The translations under genes and the position numbers were made by a program. A DNA stretch of 64,000 nucleotides from Eulemur rufifrons (taxonomy: Eukaryota; Chordata; Mammalia; Primates; Lemuridae), in assembly GCF_041146395.1 (NCBI RefSeq), contig NC_090989.1:49874501-49938500 (forward strand), read 5' to 3'. The notes under the pieces are model-generated. The model was given only the letters and a program-made list of their open reading frames with translations, ran no database searches and was not told where the DNA came from. Position 1 is the stretch's first letter. Each line of letters starts with the position of its first letter. Shown here one piece after another: positions 49,191 through 62,459 of this stretch.

Positions 49191-49699
49191 AATAGGGAGC
49201 TAACTAAATACCTGATATAGCAACACTGACCTTATGGCAAAACACACATAGCAACTCCAACTGAAGTGGACAATGAAAATTTCAACTTGTCACATTAAAT
49301 TCAACAAATAGGACTATATTAAAATTATTCTTTGTTATGTACTGTTTCACTGGACACAGACTACTTTCTGTTATTCACACATTCACTCCGTAATTCCTTT
49401 TCTTTCTTGGTACAAATTTTGCCTAACTTTCATTTCCTCTGTATTTCAATTTACCTATAGCTCTTGCTTTAATATTTTCCTTAGTTCAATTCCCTAATTT
49501 AAAGTTATTTTGTGCAGTGTGCCTCAGTCTCTGCTTGATATTTCATCGCTCACTTTTTGTTTACTTCTAATCATTACCAGGCTGCTGAAAAAACAAGTTC
49601 CTTAACTTTCTGTGGCTTCGTTTAGTATCTCCACACATTCAAACCTCTATAATCTACTGAGGAGTTGAGGAACTGAGAAAAAAAAGTGCAATAAAAACA
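49191..49699. other. No recognised element
   Basis: Unassigned AT-rich sequence. Confidence 0.4.
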
Positions 49700-49850
49700 A
49701 CAGTAAATACCCATTTTTAAAGCACCATATACATTATGGGTTTGGCAATAGTGTCACCATTTTGCAGACAAGCAATCAGAGATCCAGTTTTTAGTTGACT
49801 TTTCCTAACCTCACATAGCTTCTATATGATATGCCCAGCTTTCAAAGTCA
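49700..49850 (-). repeat. Possible MIR fragment
   Basis: Antisense MIR-like: 'gcaccatatacattatgg', 'caccattttgcagacaagcaatcagagatccag', 'cctcacatagcttctatatgat'. Weak. Confidence 0.45.
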
Positions 49851-51639
49851 GGTATATATGCTTTCAAAATCATTGCTCATTGTACAATATTACATTGCCT
49901 CTTTAATCCAGATATTTCAACTCACACTCCAGTGCTTTCCCATTACATATGTATGCATTCTTTTCTCCTGTTGTAGGAATTTACTATTTGCTGCCTCTTC
50001 ACCCTTAGGCATTTAATAATCATTTATTCCTCATATTTCACTTCAAAATCTATTTTATATACAATGTGTTCATTATGCATACCAAAATTGCACCCAAAGT
50101 AGGAAAACATCTGACTATCTACCAATAAAAATATGTGAATGTTTGCTAGTGTTAGAAACAGCCATTCTTCCACAGATTTTTTTTTTTTTTTAATTAAAGT
50201 TACTGGCCAGCCCAAACATGCTCTCACTCATAGATTTAGATTCTTTTTAAATCTATTTTTATAATCTTTTCTTCTCAGTTAAACTAATAATCCAGTTAGC
50301 AGTAAACATTACATTGTCAGTCAAATCAATGTAATATAGAAGTTCTCTAAATTTAGATTATGTCCAAATAGGAAGACAAGTATTTTTTATCTTTGACCTC
50401 AGAAGGAAAGAAAGAAAGCCTCAAAGCTCAGAATATTCATACTGTTCTTACTGAAAGTGGAATAATATCTGAATGTGCACCAAAGCCACATTTTTCTTGT
50501 CATCTAGAATAGGAGAAAGAGGCTTTCTGGATGGCATTTAATCCTATCTCTAGGAAGAGAGTAGCAAATTGTCATTTTGACTTTTTGAAATAACTAATTG
50601 GCTCACTTCTTATAGCTTCTAATTCCATGCAAAGGTGAAATGTGGAAGGGATGAAAACTAGAACTTTTATACATATTGCCCCAATTGACTGCCACATGAT
50701 GAATCCAAACCTAAAATGATTTACTTATAGTGAAGCTAATTAAATCTATAACTTACAGAAATCTTGGAAATTCTGTAATTTCTCTAAAAGTTTTTCTAAA
50801 GTCCAATCCCATCTGCAAATTTTGATTCTAAAATTAGAAATTATATTGTAATTCTCCATATAAGAGCTCAACTAATATAGTGTTTATTTTTCTATTTGAC
50901 TCTGGAGAAACTAGAGTATATGAGTTCTACGTACAAAGAAAAACAATCAACACGTATCATAGGGACAGAGTAGTTAGAAATCACTTTATTAAAGAAATAG
51001 ACAACATTAGATAAGTAGGGGAAATTGATATTGGAAAAGAGAAAAAGCAAAAACAACTGGCAACAAGAATGAACATAGATTAATTTGTTTTAATAAAACA
51101 TGTAATGTAAAAGTGGTATTTGAGGAAGATGAAATTAATAATCTGATCTAGAGAAACAACAAAATTTGCTGAATGAGAAAAGATTGCTAGAGAATGGGAA
51201 ACTGAATGTTGGGATTATGGCAGTGGGAATGAGATTTAATTTGAAGGAAAAAAAATCTGTAGGATAGGGAAAAGAACTTAATGAAGAATATAAAGAATAA
51301 ATATGAGTCAGTGGGAATCCGAAATAAACTTTTACTCAAGAGATCCTATGGGTGCAGACCTAGAAAGGGAGTTCGTAAGTTTGGGTTCCGAAAAGGAATG
51401 GAATAAGACTTACAGTCAGTGTGGCTGCAAGAGTGATCTGGAAGGTGGTACTCAAGGGCAAAGGCAGAATGCAGAGTGGGAAGCACAATAAAACTGGAGC
51501 ATCAGTCAAAAGGAATTCAGGCTTCAGACTGACATTGCTTTTTCTGAAACTTGGTTATGTTCATGGTTCTTATTTTAAAGCTTTCTGTTTGTAGCTAAAA
51601 ATTACTGTTTAGCCTATACCTCAGTAAATTAGAAAAGAA
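49851..51639. other. No recognised element
   Basis: Unassigned. A T-run at 50178-50192 gives a lysine-rich chance frame. The 62-codon frame at 51303-51491 is glutamate-rich and unrecognised. Confidence 0.45.
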
Positions 51640-52389
51640 TAGAAAATTTAAAATGAAAGCAAATAGAAGAAAATAATAAAGTAAAAGGAAAAATTAATAA
51701 AATATAAAATAAATATAATGAAGAAGATGAAAAAAGCCAAAATTTGTTTTCTACCTGATCAGGATAAAAAGGAACAAGTCATTATGAACAAAAACAAAAA
51801 CAAAATGGGTCATTTCTATGCATTCTAAAGCATTATATTGATAGCATAAGAATAGTATAAACAATTTGATAATAAAAAGTTAAAAATAGGTCAAAATGGA
51901 AATTTTCTGGGAAAACTACATCTTTGCTAAAATTGAACAAGAAAAAATAGAAAATTTGAATAATTATTTCTCTATTATATAAATTGCATTTATTAAAAAA
52001 GTTTTATTGGTTAATTCTAAAAAAAAAATCAGTAATCTTATACAAAATATTCTAGGGATAAAAATGGAGGAAACAATTTGCCATACATTGTATAAAACCA
52101 GCACATTATTGATATAAAAACTTCACACATTATAACAAGGAAAGAATATTATTATATCCGTGAGATTTAAAAAGTTGAAAATAACATATCAAATTAAATT
52201 TATCAAGATACCAAAAGGATATTGTATCTCAAATGAGGTGTGCCTCTTGTAGGGATGCCAATTTGGTTTAAAAGCAAACAAAAGTCTATGTAATTTACCA
52301 CATAAAGTAAAACAACAACAACAAAAGAAAAGCAAAATGATCATCTTGCTAGACAAATATTAAGTACCTGAGAAAGCCAGGGGAGAATT
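51640..52389 (+). mobile_element. L1M ORF2 fossil, first part
   Basis: A-rich sense strand with degraded ORF2: 'cttttaaaatgaaagc'-type start, 'gaagatgaaaaaagccaaaatttgttttc', 'agggatgccaatttggtttaaaagcaaacaaaagtctatgtaatttacca', then 'aaaatgatcatcttgctaga'. The last blocks correspond to the L1 RT palm region ([22 protein letters not shown]). It is cut by an LTR at about 52390. Confidence 0.65.
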
Positions 52390-52970
52390 CTAAAATGACT
52401 TTCACCCTCCTATAATCTCTTCCTCTAGAATATGGACTGAACCTGTGAATATGATGTGATATCACTCCCATGCTCTGATTACTTTATATGGCAAAAGGAT
52501 TTGCAGATGTAATTAATGTCACAAATCAGTTTACCCTAAAAAAGGGAGATTAACTAGGTGGGCCTTACCAAATCACACGAGCCCTTTAAATCTAGGTTCA
52601 GAGATCCGAGACTGGGGAAGTCAGAGATTCAAAATACAAGGATTCAGCTTGCTGACTTGAAGACAGAAGAGGCAACATGGCAAGGAACGCAGAGAACTCC
52701 TAGGAGCTGAAAATTGTACCCGCCGGACAGCCAGCAAGGAACTAGATTTTGACAATGACAAGAATCAGTTTTAAAGCAAATTTTTTCCCTGATACTCCAG
52801 ATGAGAATTCAGCCCAGCCAACACCTTAATTTAAACTTTGTGATACCTTGAGCACAAAACCTAACTAGTTCTGATCTACAAAACTATAAGCTTATACATG
52901 GGTGCTATTTAAAGCCATTAAGTTTGTACTAATCTGCTACACAGCAATAAAAACTAGTACAAATATTCAG
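52390..52970 (+). mobile_element. MLT1-type LTR (ERVL-MaLR) inserted in L1M
   Basis: Sense LTR blocks: 'gaatatggactgaacctgtgaat', 'ggcaaaaggatttgcagatgtaatta', 'gggagattaactaggtgggccttacc', 'gccctttaaa' (TATA-like), 'cggacagccagcaaggaacta', 'tttaaagccattaagtttgtactaatctgctacacagcaata', ending 'aactagtaca'. It splits the L1M ORF2 sequence. Confidence 0.8.
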
Positions 52971-53861
52971 GAATAGGTAAAATTTTATCTATGAAAACCT
53001 GTTGTAAACATCATTCTTAATGATGATTAAAGCGTTTGTCTTGAAATTATAAATGAAACAGGGATGCTGTTACAACCTCTCTTCAACATTGTACTAAAGT
53101 ACTAGCCAGTCTAGTAAGCAAGAAAAGTAACTAAGATGTGTGCAAAATGGAGAGAAAAAAATTAAATTGCATGTTTTTCAGAGGGCATAATTATGTATGT
53201 AGAATATCCAGAATAATTTACAGATAAATTATTAGAGTTAATAAGTGAATTTAAATAGAGGGAGAGGAAAGATCAACACATGAATTCTACATGCAAGCAA
53301 CAGATTGAAAAATAAGAATTTTAACATGAAACTATTTCTAAGAGCATAAAAACATTCAACACCTAGAAATGAATATATTTTTTTCAAAGTATTGAAAGAA
53401 GACAAAGGGGGAATATAGCATGTTTGAGGATCAATGGAAGACTCTATTTCTAAGACATTCTCCAAATTAATCTACACGTTTATTTCAATCACAGTTAAAA
53501 CTTAGTAGATTTGTATGTGTGTTTGTGTGGACCTAGACAAACAGTATCTAGAATAAACACACTCAACACACGCACACAAAGGACAAAAATATCTAAGAAA
53601 ATGATGAAAAAGCACACAGTGGGAGGACTTAACAAGATGTAAAGAAGTAGGACAAATGGACCAATGCAATAAATAGTCTCCAGAAACAAACTCATAAATA
53701 AAGAAACTTTTCATTTATGAATAGGACAGTACTGCTGAGCAAAGTAGTGAAAAAAAAGTCTTATCAATAAATGACGTTGGTTTACTGAATATTCACGGGG
53801 CGGGGAGGGAGGTAATACTTCATACCATTTGCAAAAATAAGTTATAGGTGGACCTTAAATA
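52971..53861 (+). mobile_element. L1M ORF2 fossil, second part
   Basis: Continues the ORF2: 'acatcattcttaatgatgat', 'cctctcttcaacattgtactaaagtactagccag', matching the RT region after the active-site turn, and 'cagagggcataattatgtatgtagaatatcc' (the FADD..LYIENP region, degraded). It extends to the next LTR at 53862. Confidence 0.7.
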
Positions 53862-54332
53862 TCTTATGGGTTGAAATGTGTATCCCCCCAAAATTTATAT
53901 GTTGCAGTTTAACCACCAATATCTCAGAATTGTTTTGAAATAAAATCATTAGAGATATAATTAGTTAAGAAGAGGTCGTACTGGAATAGGGAGAGCCCCC
54001 ACAGCAATATGATCTGTGTCTTTGTAAAAGGGTGAAATTTGGACAGAGACATGAAACAGAGAGAACACCCATGATGATGAAGACAGAGATCAGGATGATG
54101 CTTCTACATCATCCAAAGGAAGGAATGCCTAGGATGGCCAGAAAACAAAAAGCTGTGGGAGAGAGAGAGAGGAATGTTACAGATTCTTTCTCACAGCCCT
54201 CACAAAGAATGAATCCTGTTGACACCTTGATCTGGGACTTTTAGTGTCCAGAACTTTCGGACAATAAGTACCTATAATTTGAACCATCCAATTTGTAATA
54301 TTTTGTTATAGCAATCTAAGCAAACTAATATA
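53862..54332 (+). mobile_element. MLT1 LTR (ERVL-MaLR)
   Basis: Sense LTR: 'tcttatgggttgaaatgtgtatcccccc', 'ttatatgttgcagtttaacc', 'aattagttaagaagaggtcgtactgga', 'gaaatttggacagagacatg', 'ctcacagccctcacaaagaatgaatcctgttgacaccttgatctggg', 'agcaaactaatata'. The flanks aaata (53857-53861) and aaatc (54333-54337) match 4 of 5. The 70-codon frame within is chance. Confidence 0.88.
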
Positions 54333-55072
54333 AAATCTAAATAGTATAAAATGAAGGATAAATGATAACATTGAAGAAAATCATGACTTTTGCTTTCAGG
54401 AAAGAATTCTTAAACAGGACACATGTAACACTAACCATGAAGAAAAAGACTGATAAGTTGAAGAACATTAAGAATTTTCGATCATAGTTAAGAGTAAAAA
54501 GTCAAGCTGGCATAAGAAAGAAGACATTTGCAATATATAAAAATGAAAAAAGAAAGTTATGTAAAGATTTTGTAAAAATCAATGGGAAGCAGATAAACAG
54601 CACCACAGAAAAATAGGAAAGAGATTTGAATAAGTACCTCACACAAAAGAATTTCCAAATGGCTAAAGAATATTTTTAAAGGTGCTCAACTGCATTAATC
54701 ATAGGGGAATTTTTTTAAAAAAAGACATCATGAAATATCAATGCATGCTTACCAAAATTACTAAAATGAAAAAGAAATAAAAAGATCATCGTTTTGGTGA
54801 ATATTTACCATAATTGTATCGATCATACACAGCTAATGGAAGTGTAATTTCATAGAAACATTATCTATTAATTGAATTTGCATATGCTTTGATTCAATAA
54901 TTCCACCTCTAGAAATATACACATATATTGTATATATACAATAATGTTTATAGCTTCATATACATAGTAGCCAAAATCTGTAAGCAACTTGAATGTATTA
55001 TTATGTATTTATACCAAAGACTATGAAGCAATACAAATTAACAAATTCAAATTACATTTAATAATATGGTTG
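54333..55072 (+). mobile_element. L1M ORF2 C-terminal fossil, third part
   Basis: Continues with 'aaaaagactgataagttgaagaac', 'gaagacatttgcaatatata', 'aatgggaagcagataaac', 'tttccaaatggctaaagaatatttttaaaggtgctcaactgcattaatcataggg', 'atattgtatata..taatgtttatagc'. These correspond to the ORF2 C-terminal end of L1M/L1ME. Confidence 0.7.
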
Positions 55073-55336
55073 CTATTCAGGAGGCTGAGGCAGAAGGATC
55101 ACTTGAAGTCAGGAGTTTGAGAACATTCTGGGCAACACAGCAAGACCCCATCTCTAAAAAATAGCCAGGCTTGGTGTCATGAGCCTGTAGTTCTAGCTAC
55201 TCAGGAGGTTGAGGCAGGAAGACGGCTTTAACTGAGTAGTTTGAAGGCTGCAATGAGCTATATAATAGTGCTTCTGCATTCCAACCTGAGCAACAGGCTG
55301 GAGCAACAGTGACACCCTGTCTCCACAAAACAAACA
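55073..55336 (+). mobile_element. Alu SINE, AluJ-like, 5'-truncated
   Basis: Sense Alu lacking about the first 35 bp: 'ggaggctgaggcagaaggatcacttg', 'caggagtttgagaac', 'aagaccccatctctaaaaaatagcc', 'cctgtagttctagctactcaggaggttgagg', 'gcaatgagctatataatagtgc', 'gacaccctgtctcc', then a CAAA-rich tail. No lemur-type linker, so it is an early Alu. Confidence 0.88.
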
Positions 55337-55640
55337 AAGAACTCCATATGGGTGAATCTAAAACCAAAATTTTGAGAAAAAAAGCCAAACACAAGATAAA
55401 CATACTATTTGATCCCATTTGTATACATTTTTTAAAAGGATAAAACACATACACAGCAAACTAACTCAGGAGAGCATAGTGGTTAAGATGGATTGAAAGA
55501 TTTTGGGTGCTGGTAATACTCTCTTCTTGATATAGTTGATTACACAGGAATGTTCATTTTGGAAAATTCATTGACCATTCATAGTCAATGAGTATAATTT
55601 TCTATCTTTGTAATATGCTTTAATATAAAAGGTTACTTTA
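55337..55640 (+). mobile_element. L1M/L1ME 3' UTR, end of the split element
   Basis: Completes the L1M: 'aacatactatttgatcccatttgtatac', 'gggtgctggtaatactctc..cttgatatagttg', 'gattacacaggaatgttcatttt', 'tcattgaccattcatagtcaatgagtataa', 'gtaatatgctttaatataaaagg'. This is the last part of an L1ME-type 3' UTR. Confidence 0.65.
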
Positions 55641-56419
55641 ATAGAGACTAGAAAATAAGTTTGTTTATAAATAATAGTGGTAGAGTTATAATCAAATAAT
55701 TGTCAATAGTCATTAAAATATATATTTTAATTATTGATATTGTTGTAATTTAAAAAAAAAACTATTATATTACTGATCAGGAAAAAATCTGTGACAAGTT
55801 TTATTCTCACTGCTTACCAATAAGATTTGGATAAATAAAGCAAAATCATATTTTATATTATGAAAAGTTTTTCTAATTATTTTATATATTTAACAACAAA
55901 GTGTTATCCTTAAGTACTCTAGTGTGTCACCAGGATAATTATTAATGTGAACCAGTGAAAATAAAGTTGGAAAGACTTTCTTAACTAAGGACAAAAATTT
56001 GAAATATCACAGCCAAATTGTCCATCTTAACCCAGGCAAAATCCAGTGTTTCTTTCTAAAAGTATCATATTTGGACTTTGGATGGTCCACAGCTGGCTTA
56101 AAAGTGTCAGTGGAAAAACTAGTGAACTGATTCTGTATATAATATATACACAATGTTTGTATATATAATATAAAATATTATTTATATATATTTGTATATA
56201 TAGCATATGTATGTGTATATGTATAAAATCTGAAATGCAAGATTAATTATAAACTTCAAATAAATATTCCTAGAGTCTCTAGAACTCAAAAATTGTTAAT
56301 GATTGTTCATTTCACAACAATCACTGTACTTCTTCTTATTTCTCATGTCTCATTTCTTCCTCCTGATTTTATCCATTGTCTTGCTTGAAAATTTTGTGAA
56401 GTTATCAAAGAAAATCTAT
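55641..56419. other. AT-rich sequence with a TATA-type tract
   Basis: A (TA)n/(TATG)n low-complexity tract spans 56135-56225. Otherwise unassigned. Confidence 0.5.
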
Positions 56420-57110
56420 GTGTGAGATATTCACTGAGACCTGACACGTTTGGAAATATTCTATCTCACCCTTCAATTTTAATAAGTTTCTGGATATATA
56501 ATTCTAACTTTAAAATTATTTTCCTAAGTATTTGCCAGATATCATGCCATTGTTTTTCCACACCCAGCAATACAGTTTATAAAAATAATGTCAATTTTGT
56601 TGTTAATCTTTTGTAACAGATCTGATATAATGTTTTTTCTATCTGAAAGATTGTTAAAATTATTTCTTGATTTTGACATCCATACATTTTTTGCTATATT
56701 GTCCAAGTAATTTCCTTATATATTCTTTATAGCATCCTATGTATTCTTGTAATCTAGGGTGTTGTATGTTTATTTCTGAAAAAAATCTTCTTTAAATTTA
56801 TTTATTTTTTCTAAATATATTCTTTCCTCTAATTTTTCCTTTTTTTTTTTTTTCTGGGATCCATGTTGTTAGATGCTGACACTTACATTCCTTAACAATT
56901 TTACGTCCTATCTTACTAACCTTTCCAAATATTCCCTAGCCCAATTATCTAGTTCACTGTTTTCTATATTTTTATAATGTTTGTTATTCAACTCATCCAT
57001 TGAGTTCTTTATTTCATGAATTATATTTTGGTGTCATTATTTCTATTTTACTCTTTTTCATTACTTCTTGTTACTGTTTGATGTTTCATATTTCCTTTAC
57101 CTCTCCAAAA
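56420..57110 (-). mobile_element. L1M/HAL1 ORF1-region fossil
   Basis: The + strand is antisense ORF1-like sequence of an old L1: 'tttctggatatataattctaactt', 'cagatatcatgccattgttttt', 'acagatctgatataatg', 'attcaactcatccattgagttctttatttcatgaattatattttgg'. The block order is consistent with HAL1/L1M, although identity is low. Confidence 0.55.
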
Positions 57111-57189
57111 ATGTTTGATAAAATAATGTTTTATAAATAGTAGTCTTGGTATTTCATTTCCTGTGGTGTTTACAGCTTGCTTGCTTTTT

Positions 57190-57740
<551 letters not shown>

Positions 57741-60700
57741 AGTGAGAACATGTTTTTCCATTCTTAAGATACTTCACTTAGGATAATGGTCTCTAATTCC
57801 ATCCAAGTTGCTGCAAAAGACATTATTTTATACCTTTTTATGACTAAGTAGTAATCTATGGGGGCTGTGTGTGTGTGTGTGTGTGTGTGTATCTCCCATA
57901 TTTTCTTTACCCATTCATCACTTGATGATGACTTAGGTTGATTCCATATTTCCATATCCTGGCTATTGTGAATTGTGCTGTGATAAACACTCAGGTGCTG
58001 GTGTCTTTTTTTTTTTTTTTTTTAATAAAATGACATTTGTTCCTTTGGGTAGATACCCGGTATTGGGATTGCTGGAATTTATGGGGGGGTCTGCTTTTAG
58101 TTCTTTAAGGAATCTCCATACTGTTTTCCATAGCGATTATACAAGTTTACATTCCTACCAGCAGCGTATAAGCTTTCCCTTTTCATGATTGCACCAACAT
58201 CTATTGTTTTCTGACTTTTTAATAATGATGATAATGACAGAGGTAACGTAAAATCTCATTGTGGTTTTAATTTGCAATTTTAATTAGTGATGTTGAGCAT
58301 TGTTTCATATATTTCTTGGCCATTTGTCTATCTTCTTTTGAGAAGATTCTGTTCATGGTCTTTACCCTCTTTTTCATGAGTTACTAGTTTTTTTCTTGCT
58401 GATTTGTTTCAGTTCTTTGTAGATTCTAGATATTTGCCTTTTGTCAGATGTATAGCTTGTGAATATTTTCTCCCATTCTGTAGGTTGCCTATTTACTCTG
58501 TTAATTATTTTCTGTGATGTGCGGAAACTTTTTAGTTTAATTAAGTCCCATTTATTTATTTTTGTTGTTGCTATATTTGCTTTTGGGGTCTTTCTCACAA
58601 GTTCTTTGCTTAGGCCAATGTCTAGAAGAGTTTTTCCTATATTTTCTTTGAGAATTTTTATGGTCCAGGTCTTACATTTAAGTCTTTACTCCATCTGGAT
58701 TTAATTTTTGTGTATTAAGAGAGATAGGGATCCAGTTTCATTCTTCTGAATGTGGTTATTCAGTTTCCTTAACAACATTTGTTGAGTAGGGCATCCTTTC
58801 TTCAGTGTATGTTTTTGTCTGATTTTACAAAAATCAGTTGGTTTATACCTATATGGTTTTATTTCTGAGTTCTCTATTCTGTTTCCTTGGTCTATGTTGC
58901 TACCTTTATACTACTACTATGCTGTTTTGATTACTATAGCCTTATAGTATAATTTGTAGTCAGGTAAATATGGATCCAGATTTGTTCTTTTACTTAGATT
59001 TGCTTTGGTTATTTGGGCTCTTTTTTAGTTCCATATGATGTGTAGCATTATTTTTTTCTATATCCATGAGAAACTACATTGGTATTTTGATGGAAACTAC
59101 ATTCAATCTGTAAATCATTTTGAGCAGTATGGACATTTTAACAATGCTGATTCTTCTAAACCATGAGCATGAGATGTTTTTCCATTTGTTTGTTTCATCT
59201 CTGATTTCTTTCATGAGTGCTTCCTAGTTCTCTTCCTGGAGATCTTCACCTCCTTGGTTACATGTATTTCTAGTTATTTTACATTCTTTATGGCTACTGT
59301 AAATGGTACTGAGTTCTTTATTTTACTCTCAGCTTGACTATTATTAGTATATAGAAATGCTATTGATTTATGTACATTAATTTTGTAACCTGAGACTGTA
59401 CTGAATTTAGTTATCAATTCTAGGAGTCTTTAGATGGAATTTTTAGAGTTTTCTAGGTATAAGATCATATCATCAGAAAACAGGGATGTTTTTGCCTCCT
59501 CTTTCTCAATTTGAATTCCCTTTATTTCTTTCTCTTGCCTGATTGTTCTGGCTTGAACTTCCAGTAATAGTGCTGGTGACAATGAGTATCCTTGTCTTGT
59601 TCTAGTTCTTAGGGGGAATGCTTTTAGCTTTTCCTCATTCAGAATAGTGTTGGCTATGGCTTTGTCATATATGGCTTTGATCATTTTTGAGAGTTCCTCC
59701 TTCTATATCTAGTTTGTTGAGGGCTTTTATCATGAATGGGTGCTGGATTTTATTGAATGCTTTTATTGAATTTATTGAGATGATAATATGGTCTTTTTTT
59801 TAATTCTGCTTATGTGGTGAATCACATTTATTGATTTGCATATATTGAACAATTCTTGTATACCTGGGATAAATCCCACTTGAATTATGGTTGATTATTT
59901 TTTTGATGTGATGTCAAATTCAGTTTGCTAGTATTTTTGTTGAGGATTTTTGCCTGTATGTTTATAAGGGATAATGGTCTGTAGTTTTCTATTTTTATTT
60001 TATCATTTCCTGGCTTTGGTGTCAAGGTGATATTGGCTTGGTAGAATGAGTTAGGGAGGATTCCATCCTTCTTGATATTATGAAACAGTTTCAGTAGAAT
60101 GAGTGCCAATTCTTCTTTGTAGGTCTGGGAGAATTCAGCTGTGAATCTTCCCGGTCCAGGGCTTTTTTTGGTTAGGAGAGATTTTATTACTGTTTCAATC
60201 TCCTTATTCATTAGTGCTCTATTCAAGATTTCTATTTATTCCTGATTCAAGCTTGGGAGGCTGTGTGTATCCAATTTCTCTAGATTTTCTAGTTTGTGTG
60301 CATAGAAATTTTCATAGTGGTCATCGATGATAATTTTTAGATCTTTGGTACCAGTTGTAATGTCTCCTCTTTCATTTCTGATTGAGCTTATTTTTGTTCT
60401 TTCCCTCCTATTTCTGGTTAATCTAGCTAGGAGTCTTTCAATTTTGTTTATCTTTTCAAAAATGCAACTTTGCTGCATCTTTTGTATTGCTTTTTGGTTT
60501 CCATTGTATTTAGTTGTGCTCTGAGTTTTGTTATTTCTTCTGCTAGCTTTGGGTTTTCTACTTCCTTGACATGTAATATTACATTGCTAATTTATGATCT
60601 TTCTGTCTTTTTGACATGAGCATTCAAGGCTATGAACTTACCTCTTAACACTGTTGTTACTGTATCCCATGGATTTTGGATGCTCATGTCATGACTGTCA

Positions 60701-61570
60701 TATAATTCAAAAAATCTTTTGATTTCCATGTTAATTTCATCATTGACCTAAGGATTGTTCAGCAGCAGGTTGTTTAATTTCCATGATTTTGTATAAATTT
60801 GATAGTTTCTCTTGGAGTTTATTTTTAGTTTTATTCCACTGTGATTTGAGAACATACATGGAATGATTTTAATTTTTTTGAATTTGCTGAGTCTTGCTTT
60901 ATAGGCTAACATATGATTTATTTTGGAAGAAGTCCCATGTACTTATGAGTAGAACGTACATCCTGTAGTTTTTGGGTAGAATGTTCTATAGATGTCTGTT
61001 AGGTCCATTTGTTCTAGATTCCTATTTATGTTCAGTGTTTTTTTTTTTTTGATCTTCTGCTTTGATGATCTCTCCAGTTCTGTCAGTGGAATGTTATACT
61101 CCCCAGTGATTATGACATTAGTATTTATTTCTTTGCTTAGATCTAATACTATTTGATTTATGAATCTGGGAGCTCCTGTGTCAGGTGCATATGTATTTAG
61201 GATTATTATATTTCTTGCTGAATTGTCTGCTTTATCATTATATAATTACCATTGTTTTAAAGTCAACTTTATCTGGTATGAAAAAAGCTACTCCTGATAG
61301 CTTTTGGTTTCCCTTTGTGTGGAATATTTTTTTCACCCCTTATTCTTGAGACTATGAGAATCCTTGCAAGTTAGATGGGTTTCATGAAGACAACATATAC
61401 TTGGGTGTGTTTTTTCATCCATTCAACGAATCTATACCTTTTAAGTGGTGCATTAAGACTGTTTCTGTTCAATGTTAGTATTGATGTGTGAGATACTGTT
61501 GTGTTCATCATATTGAATATTTTCTAGTTGCTTTGTTTTCTCCCTTGTGTTACTGTTTTATAAGAGATGT
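57741..61570 (-). pseudogene. L1 ORF2 remnant (endonuclease and reverse transcriptase)
   Basis: This is minus-strand ORF2 of a near full-length L1. Working from its 5' end: an N-terminal endonuclease region near 61250-61500 (..LNRNSLNAPLKRYRF..); a frame at 60236-60478 with FEKINKIERLLARLTR; the RT entry words [16 protein letters not shown] at 59885-60226, with G for the usual D in SPGPDG; the active-site box at 59430-59684 reading [12 protein letters not shown], with S for the usual A of FADD; the C-terminal words [11 protein letters not shown] and [11 protein letters not shown] at 58374-58598; and MELETIILSEVS near 57764. Stops and frameshifts break the frame repeatedly, so it is inactive. 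Confidence 0.92.
57865..57890. repeat. (TG)n microsatellite within L1
   Basis: About 12 TG units at the same L1 position as the tract at 38244-38270; it yields a run of HTHTHTHT in the ORF2 frame. Confidence 0.95.
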
Positions 61571-62459
61571 GAACTTACATTTCAGGTATTCTTGCCCTAG
61601 TGAATATGGATTGCTCTTTTCTATATATAGAGCCACTTTTAAACATTTCCTGTAGGGCAGGTCTAGTCATGACAAATTCCCTTAGTGTTTGCTTGTCTGG
61701 AAAATACTTTATTTCTCCTTCATTTATGAAACATAATTTTTCCAGAATACAAAATTTTCAGCTGGCAGTTATTCTGTTTAAGAACACTAAAGATGTGACC
61801 CCAATCCCTTCTGTTTTGAAAGGTTTCTGCTGACAGTTCTGCTGTTAGTCTGATGGGTTTTCCTTTGTAAGCAACTTGTGGCTTTTATCTGGCAGCTCGT
61901 AAGATTTTCACCTTTGCTTTGACTTTGGTCAGACTAATGACTATATGTCTTGTTGATGTTCTATTTAATATGAATCTTCCAGGTGTTTGATGACCATCCT
62001 GTAGCTGGATAACCAAACCTCTAGTGATAACAAGGAAGTTTTCCTCAATTATTCTCTCAAACAGGTTTTCAGTACTCATTGGTTTTTGTTCTTCTCCCTC
62101 AGGGATACCTATAATTCTTATATTTATCATTTTGCATAATTCCATATTTTTCTCAGTGATTATTTATTCCTTTTTTTTTCTTTTTTCTACATTTTTTATT
62201 GTGTAACTTGGAAATCCTTGTCTTTAAGCTCTGAATTTTTTTCTTCTGCTTGTTCTAACCTGCTGTTCAATCTTTATGCTGTATTTTTATTAATAAATTC
62301 CCTATATGACTCTTTTCTTTCTTTAAGTTCTGTTTTCTCTTTTCCAATGTTATTTATCTATTTAGTGAATTTTTCAACATGTCCTGAATCTTTTTGTTTG
62401 TTTGTTTCTTTGAGATGGTTTTCTACTATCTCCTCAATTTCATTCATATTACTCGCCAT
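61571..62459 (-). pseudogene. L1 ORF1 remnant
   Basis: The presumed start codon is at 62457-62459 (MASNMNEIEE...), followed by an interrupted coiled-coil-like lysine/glutamate-rich stretch. Then comes the RNA-binding domain, visible at 61885-62145 as INIRIIGIPEGEE, ENLFERIIEEN, TPGRF, and KVKILRAAR. These are the conserved words of LINE-1 ORF1p. The C-terminal domain continues in a degraded form to about 61590. Internal stops (for example near 62360) prevent a full protein. Confidence 0.9.
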
